A stretch of 64,000 nucleotides of DNA. Origin: Tritonibacter scottomollicae. GTDB taxonomy: Bacteria > Pseudomonadota > Alphaproteobacteria > Rhodobacterales > Rhodobacteraceae. Shown here in pieces: positions 7,695-17,092 of this stretch. The notes beneath the pieces were generated by a model. The model saw only the letters and a list, made by a program, of their open reading frames with translations, had not been told where the DNA came from and ran no database searches. The stretch is taken from NCBI RefSeq assembly GCF_003003215.1, contig NZ_PVUF01000001.1, positions 248,001-312,000 on the forward strand. Direction: 5' to 3'. Both the position numbers and the translations under genes were made by a program. The number at the start of each line of letters is the position of its first letter. Positions within the stretch are counted from its first letter, which is position 1.

Positions 7695-9680
7695 TTAAAC
7701 TGATGTGTCTGTTTTCGCAAGTTCAACGATATCCTGCATGATCGCGTTCAGCTCGAAGTTCTTTGGCGTGTAGACCCGCGCGACGCCCATCTGCAAAAGC
7801 ATTTCTGCGTCAACATCCGGTATAATTCCCCCTACAATAACCGGGATATTTTCCAATCCGGCGTCGCGAAGTTGCGTCAGGGTGTCTTTCACCAGCGGCA
7901 AATGACTGCCGGACAGAATCGAAAGACCGACAACATGGGCCTCTTCCTGACGCGCAGACGCGACAAGCTCCTGCGGGGTGAGGCGAATGCCGTCATATGT
8001 AATGTCCATTCCGCAATCGCGGGCGCGAAACGCAATTTGCTCTGCGCCATTGGAATGACCGTCCAGGCCGGGCTTTCCAACCACGAATTTCAATCTGCGC
8101 CCCAATTGATCGGAGACCGCGTTGACCGCTTCGCGCAACTCGTCCAAGCCTTCGGTCTTGTTCGAGATCGAGGCTGAAACGCCGGTGGGGCCGCGATAGG
8201 TGCCATAGACCTTGCGCATCTCTTCCGCCCATTCGCCGGTGGTGACGCCCGCCTTGGCGGCCTGCACGGAGGCGGGCATGATGTTATCGCCGTCTCGCGC
8301 AGCTTGGCGCAGCGCCGCGAGGGCGGCGGCCACCTCTGCCGAGTCGCGGCTTGCGCGCCAGGCGTTCAGACGTGCGATCTGGTCGGCCTCGGCAGCGGGA
8401 TCGGCGGTCATGATGCCGCCATCCTCGGTCTGCAGCGGCGAGGGCTCGCCCTCGGTCCATTTGTTGACGCCGACCACCACGGTCTCGTTGCGTTCGATCC
8501 GGTTCAGCCGTTCGGCGTTGGAGTCCACCAGCCGCGATTTCATGTATTCGATCGAGGCCACCGCGCCGCCCATGCTGTCGAGCGTCGCCAGTTCCGCACG
8601 GGCGCCCTCCTTCAGGGCTTCGACCTTGGCATCGACCACCGGGTTGCCATCAAAGAGGTCGCCGTATTCCAGGAGGTCGGTCTCATAGGCCAGGATCTGC
8701 TGCATGCGCATCGACCATTGCTGGTCCCAGGGGCGCGGCAGGCCGAGCGCCTCGTTCCAGGCCGGCAGCTGCACCGCGCGGGCGCGGGCGTTTTTCGACA
8801 GGGTTACGGCAAGCATCTCGATCAGGATGCGGTAGACGTTGTTTTCCGGCTGCTGCTCGGTGAGGCCCAGCGAGTTCACCTGCACGCCGTAGCGAAAGCG
8901 GCGGAACTTCGGATCCTCGACACCGTAGCGGGTGCGGCAGATCTCGTCCCAGAGGTCGACAAAGGCGCGCATCTTGCACATCTCGGTCACGAACCGGATG
9001 CCGGCATTGACGAAGAAGGAGATGCGGCCGACCAGCGCCGGGAAATCCTCCGCCGGGACACGGGGCTGCAGCTCGTCCAGCACCGCCTGCGCGGTGGCCA
9101 ATGCAAAGGCCAACTCCTGCTCGGGCGTCGCGCCCGCCTCCTGCAGGTGGTAGGAACAGATGTTCATCGGGTTCCACTTTGGCACGTTCTCGTAGCAGTA
9201 TTCCGCCACATCCGCGATCATCTTGAGGCTGGGGGCAGGGGGGCAGATATAGGTGCCGCGGCTGAGGTATTCCTTGATCAGGTCGTTTTGCACCGTACCC
9301 TGAAGTTTGGAGACGTCGGCGCCCTGTTCCTCGGCCACTGCAATATAAAGGCTCAGAAGCCAGGGCGCGGTGGCATTGATCGTCATCGAGGTGTTCATCT
9401 GTTCCAGCGGAATCTGATCGAACAGGCTGCGCATGTCGCCCAGATGGCCGACCGGCACGCCGACCTTGCCCACCTCGCCACGCGCCAGAACGTGGTCGCT
9501 GTCATAGCCGGTCTGGGTCGGCAGGTCGAAGGCCACCGACAGGCCGGTCTGCCCCTTGGCAAGGTTGGCGCGATAGAGCGCATTGGAGGCCGAGGCGGTG
9601 GAGTGGCCTGCGTAGGTGCGGATCAGCCAAGGCCGATCCCGGCTGGGAGCCTCTGGGCGATTGTTCTGCATCTGCGACAT
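7695..9680 (-). CDS. ecm: Ethylmalonyl-CoA mutase
   Basis: 661 residues, a coenzyme-B12 mutase that converts (2R)-ethylmalonyl-CoA to (2S)-methylsuccinyl-CoA in the ethylmalonyl-CoA pathway for acetyl-CoA assimilation. The N-terminal TIM barrel begins RTYAGHSTASASNALYRANL and continues with GLSVAFDLPTQTGYDSDH. The C-terminal cobalamin domain has GLDGHSNG, the DxHxxG motif whose His ligates cobalt, and LSILSGSH. It belongs to the MeaA-like branch of the methylmalonyl-CoA mutase superfamily; pairing with ccr across the divergent locus supports Ecm over methylmalonyl-CoA mutase. ATG 9680 (MSQMQ) has GAGG six bases upstream; ATG 9692 is an alternative. Confidence 0.95.
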   Translation of the reverse strand: MSQMQNNRPEAPSRDRPWLIRTYAGHSTASASNALYRANLAKGQTGLSVAFDLPTQTGYDSDHVLARGEVGKVGVPVGHLGDMRSLFDQIPLEQMNTSMTINATAPWLLSLYIAVAEEQGADVSKLQGTVQNDLIKEYLSRGTYICPPAPSLKMIADVAEYCYENVPKWNPMNICSYHLQEAGATPEQELAFALATAQAVLDELQPRVPAEDFPALVGRISFFVNAGIRFVTEMCKMRAFVDLWDEICRTRYGVEDPKFRRFRYGVQVNSLGLTEQQPENNVYRILIEMLAVTLSKNARARAVQLPAWNEALGLPRPWDQQWSMRMQQILAYETDLLEYGDLFDGNPVVDAKVEALKEGARAELATLDSMGGAVASIEYMKSRLVDSNAERLNRIERNETVVVGVNKWTEGEPSPLQTEDGGIMTADPAAEADQIARLNAWRASRDSAEVAAALAALRQAARDGDNIMPASVQAAKAGVTTGEWAEEMRKVYGTYRGPTGVSASISNKTEGLDELREAVNAVSDQLGRRLKFVVGKPGLDGHSNGAEQIAFRARDCGMDITYDGIRLTPQELVASARQEEAHVVGLSILSGSHLPLVKDTLTQLRDAGLENIPVIVGGIIPDVDAEMLLQMGVARVYTPKNFELNAIMQDIVELAKTDTSV

Positions 9681-9856
9681 GGCGAGCCTCATGAATCACG
9701 TTTGAGTAATTTTGTTTCGTCATGTGGATGTAAACTGGAATTATGCAACCTTGTCAATTCGCCGCGTTGCGGCAATTTCTGCGCTGCGACTTTTGCACCT
9801 GCAGAAGGCGCGCAGTTCCAGTTGTGTCGCGGCGCGTGCAGGGTAAGACTGCGGGC

Positions 9857-11287
9857 ATGACGCAGACCGTGGAACTTCCTCTTTGGGCCTTTGTGCTGAT
9901 CCTGCTGTTCGCGGCGGTCACCTTTGCCTCGCATTTCCTGTTTCCCTCGGTGCGCTGGTTCTTCCGGCGGCGGTTGGAGCGGGCGGTGGCGCAGCTCAAC
10001 CAGCGGCTGGAGCGGCCGATCGAACCGTTCAAGCTGGCGCGGCGTTACGACATGATCCAGAGGCTGATCTATGATCCGCAGGTGGCGCAGGCGGTGTCGG
10101 ACCACGCGGCGGCGCACGGCATCCCGGAGAACGTCGCGTTCGAGGACGCCCGCCGTTATGCGCGCGAGATCGTGCCGTCGTTTTCCGCCTTCACCTATTT
10201 CAGCTTTGCCATCCGGGCGGCGCGGCTGTTGTCGAATGCGATCTATCGGGTGCGGCTGGGCAGCTATGACGAGGGTCTGCTGAAGGCGATCGACCGCGAC
10301 GCCACCGTTGTGTTCGTGATGAACCACCGCTCCAACATGGACTACGTGCTGGTGACCTATCTGGTCGCCAAACGCTCGGCCCTGTCCTACGCGGTGGGGG
10401 AATGGGCGCGGGTCTGGCCGCTGAGCCTGTTGATCCGTGCGATGGGGGCCTATTTCATCCGTCGCAAATCGCAAAACGGGCTCTACCGGTCGGTGCTGGC
10501 GGCCTATGTGCGGCTGGCGACGCGGGCGGGGGTGACGCAGGCGATGTTCCCCGAAGGCGGCCTCAGCCTGACAGGCGCGCTGGCGCCACCGAAGCACGGG
10601 CTGTTGAAATATATCGTCGATGGCAGCGCCGAGGTGAGCAAGGATGTGGTCTTTGTGCCGGTGGCGCTGAACTACGACCGGGTGCTGGAGGACAAGATCC
10701 TGACCAAGGCCGCCCGCACAGGAGAGCGGCGCTTTCGGGCCCGGATCGGCGCGGTGATGCTGCGGCTCCTGCGCCATTTGTGGTTGTGGATGACCGGGCG
10801 CTACCAGCACGCCGGTCAGGCCGCGGTGAGCTTTGGCCGCCCGCTCAGCGTCAGCGAATTGCCTGCGGGCGAGGGGCAGGACCGGGCGCGGATACTCTCT
10901 GCCGAATTGATGCGCCGCATCGGCGAAGTTGTTCCCGTACTGCCGGTGCCGATGGTCAGCTACCTGTTGTTACAGCGGGGCGCGATGAGCGAGGCCGCGC
11001 TGGTGCAGGCGCTTGCGGAGACCGTGGCGCGGATGCCGCAGGCCTCCATCCATATGCCGGAGCATGCGCATGGGGCCGCGGTGCAGAGCGCGGTGATGCA
11101 AATGCGCCGCCGTGGGCTGATCCGCACCACGGGCGGCGTCATCACCCCGGAGCTGAGCCAGATCGACCTGTTGCGGTTCTACGCCAATTCCATCGCTCAT
11201 CTGGTGCCCATCGCGCTGGAACCGCCATCGGATCCCGGCGAGAGTTCTGCGAGTGCGAAGGAAAATGCTGCATCCGCTGGGTCATAA
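9857..11287 (+). CDS. PlsB-type glycerol-3-phosphate/1-acylglycerol-phosphate acyltransferase
   Basis: 476 residues. One N-terminal membrane helix (residues about 8-30) is followed by a PlsC/PlsB catalytic domain with NHRSNMD (His157...Asp162, the HX4D dyad), FPEGGLS for acyl-acceptor binding, and VPVALNYDRVLE. It should acylate glycerol 3-phosphate or its monoacyl form for phospholipid synthesis at the inner membrane. The length and the VPVALNYD block favour the PlsB side. It lies between the divergent ecm and the co-directional ccr, as I recall for other Rhodobacterales. It ends 126 bases before ccr, across an AT-rich stretch likely to hold the ccr promoter. The ATG has only a weak ribosome-binding site. 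Confidence 0.85.
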   Translation: MTQTVELPLWAFVLILLFAAVTFASHFLFPSVRWFFRRRLERAVAQLNQRLERPIEPFKLARRYDMIQRLIYDPQVAQAVSDHAAAHGIPENVAFEDARRYAREIVPSFSAFTYFSFAIRAARLLSNAIYRVRLGSYDEGLLKAIDRDATVVFVMNHRSNMDYVLVTYLVAKRSALSYAVGEWARVWPLSLLIRAMGAYFIRRKSQNGLYRSVLAAYVRLATRAGVTQAMFPEGGLSLTGALAPPKHGLLKYIVDGSAEVSKDVVFVPVALNYDRVLEDKILTKAARTGERRFRARIGAVMLRLLRHLWLWMTGRYQHAGQAAVSFGRPLSVSELPAGEGQDRARILSAELMRRIGEVVPVLPVPMVSYLLLQRGAMSEAALVQALAETVARMPQASIHMPEHAHGAAVQSAVMQMRRRGLIRTTGGVITPELSQIDLLRFYANSIAHLVPIALEPPSDPGESSASAKENAASAGS

Positions 11288-11413
11288 AATTACAAATAGT
11301 ACACAAATGGGGTTGCTATATTACTCAGTCGTTTTTACTCCTTAGGAGAGACGGCACGATTCTGCATCGCAGAATGCTTGCGCCGATATAGATCCAGACC
11401 AAGGGAGGCCGGC

Positions 11414-12694
11414 ATGGCTTTGGACACGCAGGACGGCATCATGACCTACGACGCACCGCAGAAAGACCTCTATGAAATGGGGGAAATCCCCCCGATGGGC
11501 TATGTGCCTCAGAAGATGTACGCTTGGGCGATCCGCAAGGAACGCCATGGCGAGCCGGATACGGCGATGCAGCAGGAAGTGGTGGATGTGCCTGCGCTCG
11601 ACAGCAACGACGTGCTGGTTCTGGTGATGGCGGCGGGCGTGAACTACAACGGCGTCTGGGCCGCGTTGGGTCAGCCGATCAGCCCCTTTGATGGCCACAA
11701 GGCCCCCTATCACATCGCTGGATCGGACGCCTCGGGCATCGTCTGGGCGGTGGGCGACAAGGTGAAACGCTGGAAGGTCGGCGATGAGGTGGTGATCCAC
11801 TGCAACCAGGATGATGGCGATGACGAGGAATGCAACGGCGGCGACCCGATGTATTCCACCAGCCAGCGGATTTGGGGCTACGAGACGCCCGATGGGTCGT
11901 TCAGCCAGTTCACCCGGGTGCAGAGCCAGCAGCTGATGCCGCGGCCCAAGCATCTGACCTGGGAGGAAAGCGCCTGCTACACGCTGACGCTGGCCACCGC
12001 CTACCGGATGCTGTTCGGCCATGAACCGCATGACCTGAAGCCGGGCCAGAACGTGCTGGTCTGGGGCGCCTCCGGCGGGCTGGGCTCCTACGCGATCCAG
12101 CTGATCAACACCGCCGGGGCCAATGCCATCGGGGTGATCTCGGACGAAAGCAAACGCGAGTTTGTGATGTCGCTGGGCGCCAAGGGGGTGCTGAACCGCC
12201 GTGACTTTAACTGCTGGGGGCAATTGCCCACCGTGAACACCCCGGAATACGCCGAATGGTTCACCGAGGCGCGCAAGTTCGGCAAGGCGATCTGGGAAAT
12301 CACCGGCAAGGGCAACAACGTCGACATGGTGTTCGAACACCCGGGCGAGGCAACCTTTCCGGTCTCCACCTTCGTGGTGAAGAAGGGCGGCATGGTGGTG
12401 ATCTGCGCCGGCACCTCCGGGTTCAACTGCACCTTCGACGTGCGCTATATGTGGATGCATCAGAAGCGCCTGCAGGGGTCGCATTTTGCCCATCTGAAGC
12501 AAGCCTCGGCGGCCAACAAGCTGATGATCGAGCGGCGTCTGGATCCCTGCATGTCCGAGGTCTTCACCTGGAAGGACCTGCCGGCGGCCCATATGAAAAT
12601 GCTGCGCAACGAGCACAAGCCCGGCAATATGTCGGTGTTGGTTCAGGCCCCGAAGACCGGGTTGCGCACGCTGGAAGAGGTCATCCACGGCTGA
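11414..12694 (+). CDS. ccrA: Crotonyl-CoA carboxylase/reductase
   Basis: 426 residues of the medium-chain dehydrogenase/reductase superfamily. It reduces and carboxylates crotonyl-CoA with NADPH and CO2 to (2S)-ethylmalonyl-CoA, the committing step of the ethylmalonyl-CoA pathway. The characteristic long N-terminus ends in MYAWAIRKERHG. GVNYNGVWAALGQP forms part of the active site, VLVWGASGGLGSYAIQL binds NADPH, and the C-terminal MWMHQKRLQGSHF and EVFTWKDLPAAH are CCR-specific. ATG 11414 has AAGGGAGG six bases upstream. Ecm, encoded divergently about 1.7 kb upstream, uses the product after epimerisation. A terminator follows at 12728. Confidence 0.97.
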   Translation: MALDTQDGIMTYDAPQKDLYEMGEIPPMGYVPQKMYAWAIRKERHGEPDTAMQQEVVDVPALDSNDVLVLVMAAGVNYNGVWAALGQPISPFDGHKAPYHIAGSDASGIVWAVGDKVKRWKVGDEVVIHCNQDDGDDEECNGGDPMYSTSQRIWGYETPDGSFSQFTRVQSQQLMPRPKHLTWEESACYTLTLATAYRMLFGHEPHDLKPGQNVLVWGASGGLGSYAIQLINTAGANAIGVISDESKREFVMSLGAKGVLNRRDFNCWGQLPTVNTPEYAEWFTEARKFGKAIWEITGKGNNVDMVFEHPGEATFPVSTFVVKKGGMVVICAGTSGFNCTFDVRYMWMHQKRLQGSHFAHLKQASAANKLMIERRLDPCMSEVFTWKDLPAAHMKMLRNEHKPGNMSVLVQAPKTGLRTLEEVIHG

Positions 12695-12727
12695 GACGCC
12701 ACAGGTTTAAACGCAATTGCCTGCATG

Positions 12728-12760
12728 TCACTCGACCGCCTCGCGGTCGGGTGATTTGTG
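12728..12760 (+). terminator. Terminator after ccr
   Basis: TCACTCGACCGC, loop CTC, GCGGTCGGGTGA is a 12-bp stem with one wobble pair followed by TTTGTG, 33 bases after the ccr stop. Confidence 0.8.
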
Positions 12761-13139
12761 CTATCTTAATACGATCTGATTAGGCTGGTCGGAGCGTTCT
12801 GCATTGGGGCGCGCGGGCCTTGTGAATTGAAGTTGAGGGGAGGGCGTTCATGACGTGCTTAATAAGTCGGGAGAGATCCCGGTCCCTGCCTATTTGCAGT
12901 GGCGATCAATCTGCCCCGGTCACATGAGCGAGCATTGCGTTATCGCGCTTTATGGTTTGAAATCGAGGTGTTGACCCGTCTCTTGCCTGGTTTGAGGAGT
13001 TCAAGTGTTGCCGATTTGGCTGAATTTACCCGAGGATTCAATTTGAGTGACAGACAGCCGCTATTCTTCGACACGGCCAACGCAAAGATCCCGTGACGAC
13101 GCGTCTGAGAGTATCTTTCGAGAGTGAGTGCAAGACTGA
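12761..13139. other. Leader region of luxR-like gene with possible 25-aa ORF
   Basis: About 380 bases without a recognised gene. The notable feature is TTGAGGGGAGGG at 12831-12844, a very strong ribosome-binding site, seven bases before ATG 12850, which opens a 25-codon frame ending TGA 12925-12927. This could be a leader peptide of the LuxR-family gene or chance. A 65-codon frame at 12899-13096 has no ribosome-binding site and is not called. Confidence 0.35.
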
Positions 13140-13859
13140 ATGCCAAGACGTCAAAAGTTGAATGCAATTCTCGAAATGATCGAGAGTTCTGCCAATCTCG
13201 AAGAGATTGGCGCGGTGATGACACAGCTTCGAAATCTTCTCGAGGTCGATCATGTATTTTATCGTTGGGTGGATCGGTCCGACGGTATGAGTGGCTGCTC
13301 GACATTGCCGCGCGCCTGGCAGGATCGCTATTCGGAGATGGGGTATCATCGGGTCGATCCAGTTGTCATTGGCTGTTACAAAGCCGTTCATCCCGTGGAT
13401 TGGCGGGATCTTGATTGGTCGTCGCGTTTGGCCGCGGCCTATCGTCGGGACGCTCTGGCCTTCGGTCTCGGCAATCAGGGCTTTAGCGTGCCAGTGCGCG
13501 GCCCATCGGGGCAATACGCCGTGTTCAGCATTACCAAGACCTGTGATGATGTGAGCTGGGACAAGTTCACGCGGCAGTACTGCCGGGACCTGATCCTGGT
13601 GGCGCATTATGTGAATCGGCGGGCGCTTGATTTCGAGGTCTCGTTCCGCGCGCTTCCAGAGCAGCCCCTGTCGATGCGCGAAACCGAAGCGTTGAGCTTG
13701 CTGGCGGAGGGGCATAGCCGCGCCCGCGCGGCCGAGACGCTGGAGATTTCCGAACATACCTTGCGGGTCTATATCGAAGGTGCGCGCGGCAAGCTGCAGG
13801 CGCAAAACACCACCCATGCGGTGGCCCGCGCAATCTCCATGGGGCTGATCGCGGGCTGA
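13140..13859 (+). CDS. LuxR-family transcriptional regulator with autoinducer-binding domain (LuxR solo)
   Basis: 239 residues. Residues about 15-165 form an acyl-homoserine-lactone-binding domain; the ligand-pocket positions known from TraR are present: Trp60, Tyr64, Asp73-Pro74 in YHRVDPVV, Trp88 and a downstream Gly. Residues about 178-237 are the LuxR helix-turn-helix (LSMRETEALSLLAEGHS ... ISEHTLRVYIEGARGKL). No luxI synthase gene occurs nearby, so it is a solo that may answer an AHL made elsewhere in the genome or by other bacteria. It is monocistronic. The ATG has only a weak ribosome-binding site. The usual KL...NR...AV motif is KLQAQNTTHAV. Confidence 0.9.
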   Translation: MPRRQKLNAILEMIESSANLEEIGAVMTQLRNLLEVDHVFYRWVDRSDGMSGCSTLPRAWQDRYSEMGYHRVDPVVIGCYKAVHPVDWRDLDWSSRLAAAYRRDALAFGLGNQGFSVPVRGPSGQYAVFSITKTCDDVSWDKFTRQYCRDLILVAHYVNRRALDFEVSFRALPEQPLSMRETEALSLLAEGHSRARAAETLEISEHTLRVYIEGARGKLQAQNTTHAVARAISMGLIAG

Positions 13860-13965
13860 GTGCTGCGGCAGGCCTGCCACGGTGAGTGCGGCTGAGCGAA
13901 AGAACCGGGCAGCCAATGGGTCGATGCCACTGGTGCCCTCTGATCTGCGGATGTAATGTCGCGCC

Positions 13966-15522
13966 ATGACACAGGCCACGACCCCGGCGCCCGCGCTGCA
14001 ATTCTCCGATGATCAGGCGCAAGCCTTTGATGCACTGACCGAACAACTGCGCAAGGCGGGGGTCGATCTGGGCGAAGATCTGCTGCATCCGCCGCGTGGC
14101 GAGACCGGCGTCAGCGCCGTGATCGGCAAGGCGGGGTCCGGCAAGACACTGCTTCTGGCGGAGTTCTACAAGGCGCTGGCGGCCGCGGGGGTCGAGGTGG
14201 TCTCAGGCGATTATGAGAGCCGCAAGAAGAGCGAAGACAAGCGCACGCTGGCGATTCTCGCGCCCACCAACAAGGCGGCCAGCGTGCTGCGGCTGCGCGG
14301 GGTGCCCGCAACCACCATTCACCGCATTCTCTACACGCCGGTCTATGACCCGGAATATGAACGCATCGCCGACTGGCTGGCGGGCGAGGGCGAGCAGCCC
14401 GAGATCGAAGGCTTGCCCGAAGACGCGCTGGCGCGGGCTGCGGCATTTTACGCCAAGAACAAATCCATGCCCGGTGCGCTGGCGGCGGCGGGTCTGCGTG
14501 GCTCGGACTTCATCACCGGCTGGAAGCGGCGCGAGGAGCCGCTGGATATCGGCTTTGTCGATGAAGCCTCGATGCTGGACAACCGCCAGTTCGATGATCT
14601 GAAGGAGATTTTCCCGACGCTGGTGCTGTTTGGCGACCCGGCCCAGCTGGCGCCGGTCAATCAGTCCGGCTCCATGGTGTTCGAGGACCTGCCCGAAGAC
14701 CGCCAGCTGATCCTCAACCGCATTCACCGGCAGGAGGCGGACAACCCGATCCTCGATCTGGCGCATGCGCTGGCCGACCCGCAGCTGGGGTTTGAGGATT
14801 TCGAACGCATGGTCGAGGACAAGGCCCGGCAGGACGATCGCGTGGTCTGGGGGCAGCGGGTGGAGGTCGACCTGATGGCGCGCTCGCCGGTGCTGGTCTG
14901 GCGCAACAACACCCGCATCCGGCTGATCAACGCCTTTCGCGCCGTGCATGGCGCGCCGGAGGATCAGCTCCTCGAAGGCGAACCGCTGATCTGCGACGGG
15001 TTGGAGCTGCCGTTGAAACACCGCAAGAAACGGCTGGATCTGGAGGCGCGCGGCCTCATCAAGGGCGCGCAGGTCATCTATCTCGGCCCCGGTCGCAAGC
15101 CCGGGTTTTCGCGCCTGCATGTGATGGGCGCAGAAGATCCGCAGGTCTCGGCCGCCTCGATCGTGAAGATCGAGAAACCCGATGAGGAAGAGCCGTTCAT
15201 TCCCTTTGCCGCCCGCATGGGGGCGACCTTTCTGCATGGGGCGGCGGTGACGATCCACAAGGCGCAAGGCAGCCAATGGGACACCACGCAGGTCTTTGCC
15301 CCCGACATCTATGCCGCGGCCCGCATGGGACGGGTGGAGGCGGGGCAGCCCCTGTGGAAGCGTCTGGCCTATGTGGCGATCACCCGCGCGCAGGAGCGGC
15401 TGATCTGGGTGGTGCGCAACCGATTGGCCAAACCCACCGGCGCGCTGCGCGTCGATGATTTGCGTCAGGTGGCGGCCCCCACACTGACACTGGAAACCCA
15501 GGAAGAAGAGGCCCCGGTATGA
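13966..15522 (+). CDS. RecD-like SF1 ATP-dependent DNA helicase
   Basis: 518 residues. Walker A is GKAGSGKT at residues 54-61, motif Ia LAPTNKAA, Walker B GFVDEASMLD, motif III FGDPAQLAPV, then the UvrD/RecD C-terminal VTIHKAQGSQW and YVAITRAQERLIW (motif VI). It should be a 5'-3' DNA helicase of the RecD2/Dda type acting in replication or repair. It lacks the long N-terminal region of RecD2. About 100 residues between motifs Ia and II (residues 120-190) are an acidic insert. The stop overlaps the SDR gene (ATGA), so the two are translationally coupled although functionally unrelated. Confidence 0.88.
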   Translation: MTQATTPAPALQFSDDQAQAFDALTEQLRKAGVDLGEDLLHPPRGETGVSAVIGKAGSGKTLLLAEFYKALAAAGVEVVSGDYESRKKSEDKRTLAILAPTNKAASVLRLRGVPATTIHRILYTPVYDPEYERIADWLAGEGEQPEIEGLPEDALARAAAFYAKNKSMPGALAAAGLRGSDFITGWKRREEPLDIGFVDEASMLDNRQFDDLKEIFPTLVLFGDPAQLAPVNQSGSMVFEDLPEDRQLILNRIHRQEADNPILDLAHALADPQLGFEDFERMVEDKARQDDRVVWGQRVEVDLMARSPVLVWRNNTRIRLINAFRAVHGAPEDQLLEGEPLICDGLELPLKHRKKRLDLEARGLIKGAQVIYLGPGRKPGFSRLHVMGAEDPQVSAASIVKIEKPDEEEPFIPFAARMGATFLHGAAVTIHKAQGSQWDTTQVFAPDIYAAARMGRVEAGQPLWKRLAYVAITRAQERLIWVVRNRLAKPTGALRVDDLRQVAAPTLTLETQEEEAPV

Positions 15523-16256
15523 CAAAATCCATCCTCATCACCGGCGCCAGTTCTGGTATTGGCCGCGCAGTCGCGGAGCTGTTCCTCGCGGAGGGCTGGG
15601 TGGTCGGCCTGTTGGCACGGCGTGCGGAGGTGCTGGCGGAGATCGCCGCGAGGCATCGCCGTGCCGTGGTGCTGCCTGCGGATGTCACCGAGCCCGCGCA
15701 GGTCGAAGCGGCGTTTGATCGCTTTTGCGCGGAGGCCGGGTCTCTGGATGTGCTGTTCAACAACGCCGGTATATTTACACCGCCGGGCACCATCGACGAG
15801 ATCGCGTTGGAGGATTGGTTCCGGGCGGTGAATGTGAACCTCAACGGCATGTTCCTCAGCGCCCGGGCGGCTTTTGCCCGGATGCGGGCGCAGCAGCCGC
15901 AGGGGGGCCGTATCATCAACAACGGCTCCATCGCGGCGCATGTGCCACGGCCCAACAGCGTGCCCTATGCGGCCACCAAGGCGGCGATCACCGGGCTGAC
16001 AAAATCCCTGTCGCTGGATGGGCGCGCCTTTGACATCGCCTGCGGTCAGATCGACATCGGCAATGCCCGCACCCCGATGGTCGAAGACCTGGCGCGGCGG
16101 CAGGCAGAGGCCAATCCGGACGCGGCGCCAATGGACAGTTTTGACGTGGCCGATGCGGCGCGCTCGGTGCTGCATATGGCGAACTTGCCGCTGGAGGCCA
16201 ACGTGCAGTTCATGACCGTGATGGCGACCAAGATGCCCTATATCGGGCGCGGCTGA
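15519..16256 (+). CDS. SDR family oxidoreductase
   Basis: 245 residues, a classical short-chain dehydrogenase/reductase. TGASSGIG at residues 9-16 is the NAD(P) Rossmann motif, NNAG stabilises the sheet, and the catalytic set is NGS (Ser) and YAATK (Tyr, Lys). Substrate is not predictable; an Arg pair after strand 2 (LLARRAE) hints at NADP. The ATG overlaps the helicase stop by 4 bases. It converges on the TIGR02186 gene. Confidence 0.88.
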   Translation: MTKSILITGASSGIGRAVAELFLAEGWVVGLLARRAEVLAEIAARHRRAVVLPADVTEPAQVEAAFDRFCAEAGSLDVLFNNAGIFTPPGTIDEIALEDWFRAVNVNLNGMFLSARAAFARMRAQQPQGGRIINNGSIAAHVPRPNSVPYAATKAAITGLTKSLSLDGRAFDIACGQIDIGNARTPMVEDLARRQAEANPDAAPMDSFDVADAARSVLHMANLPLEANVQFMTVMATKMPYIGRG

Positions 16257-16324
16257 ATACTGGGTACGGCTGACGGGCGCGCGTTGGCTGCAAAAACGCG
16301 TTCGCAGCCACGTTGAGGCGCGTA

Positions 16325-17092
16325 TCAGCTATTGCGCAAAAGCTGGAACCCGGCGGCGGCGCCCCAGCCGGAGATCGCGGCGATCAGCAGCGCCAGCAGG
16401 CCATAGATGGCGGGTTGTTCGCGCGAAAGGTTGAACAGGAACCGTTCCATCCCGACCTTGTTCACCTCGATCACCGTTTCATACTGCGAGACCACCTGAC
16501 CCGCGCGGGTCAGGAAGATCCGGGTCTGATACTTGCCTTCGATCAGGTCTGCGGGCATGCGCAGCGCCGTGCGGAACAGGGTCTGTTCATCCAGGGCAAC
16601 CGCGTTTTCCTGCAGCGTGTAGAACCCTTTGTTCTCGCGGATCCGCATCAGTGACTCGGTAAAGGCCTGCGACCCTTCGACCGTGGAGCCCACAGAGCGG
16701 ATCGCGCGCTGGATGGAGACCTTGTGGCGCAGATCCTCGGTATCGCTTAGCGCCTCTTTGAACGGGGCGGAGGTTGCCACGGCGTAGAAACTGGGCGCGG
16801 AATCGACGACAACGCCTTCGGTATTGATCCAGATCCCCAGCTCGCGTTCCTTGCGCCGCACCATCACGGGTTCACTTGGGCCGGATACGGTGACCACCAC
16901 CTCCAGCGGCGCCTGTGTCGGGATGGGGGTTTCGCGCTTCACCGCGCCAAAGATCAGGATCTCAGAGCCGTCGAAGGTGGCTGTGATGGCGACACGGTCC
17001 TGGCTGAGACCGAGCACGACCTCTTCGGCGCTGACATATGTCGCCAGGACGATGGACCAGAGCGATAGGAACAGCAGGCGCAGGGGGGACAT
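16325..17092 (-). CDS. TIGR02186 family membrane-anchored protein
   Basis: 255 residues. An N-terminal signal peptide (residues 1-22, ending VSA), a periplasmic beta-rich body of about 200 residues, and one C-terminal transmembrane helix (YGLLALLIAAISGWGAAAGF). Proteins of this type are known mainly in Alphaproteobacteria beside a TauE/SafE exporter, as here: the start overlaps the upstream gene's stop (ATGA). It is probably a periplasm-facing accessory of the exporter. No catalytic motif is seen. Confidence 0.85.
   Translation of the reverse strand: MSPLRLLFLSLWSIVLATYVSAEEVVLGLSQDRVAITATFDGSEILIFGAVKRETPIPTQAPLEVVVTVSGPSEPVMVRRKERELGIWINTEGVVVDSAPSFYAVATSAPFKEALSDTEDLRHKVSIQRAIRSVGSTVEGSQAFTESLMRIRENKGFYTLQENAVALDEQTLFRTALRMPADLIEGKYQTRIFLTRAGQVVSQYETVIEVNKVGMERFLFNLSREQPAIYGLLALLIAAISGWGAAAGFQLLRNS

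Noticed and set aside
8304-9860. 518-codon plus-strand frame over ecm
   Set aside because: Antisense shadow of the mutase, which has a full catalytic and B12 domain on the minus strand.
12899-13096. 65-codon frame upstream of the luxR-like gene
   Set aside because: No ribosome-binding site and no family resemblance; the first bases overlap the better-supported 25-codon frame.
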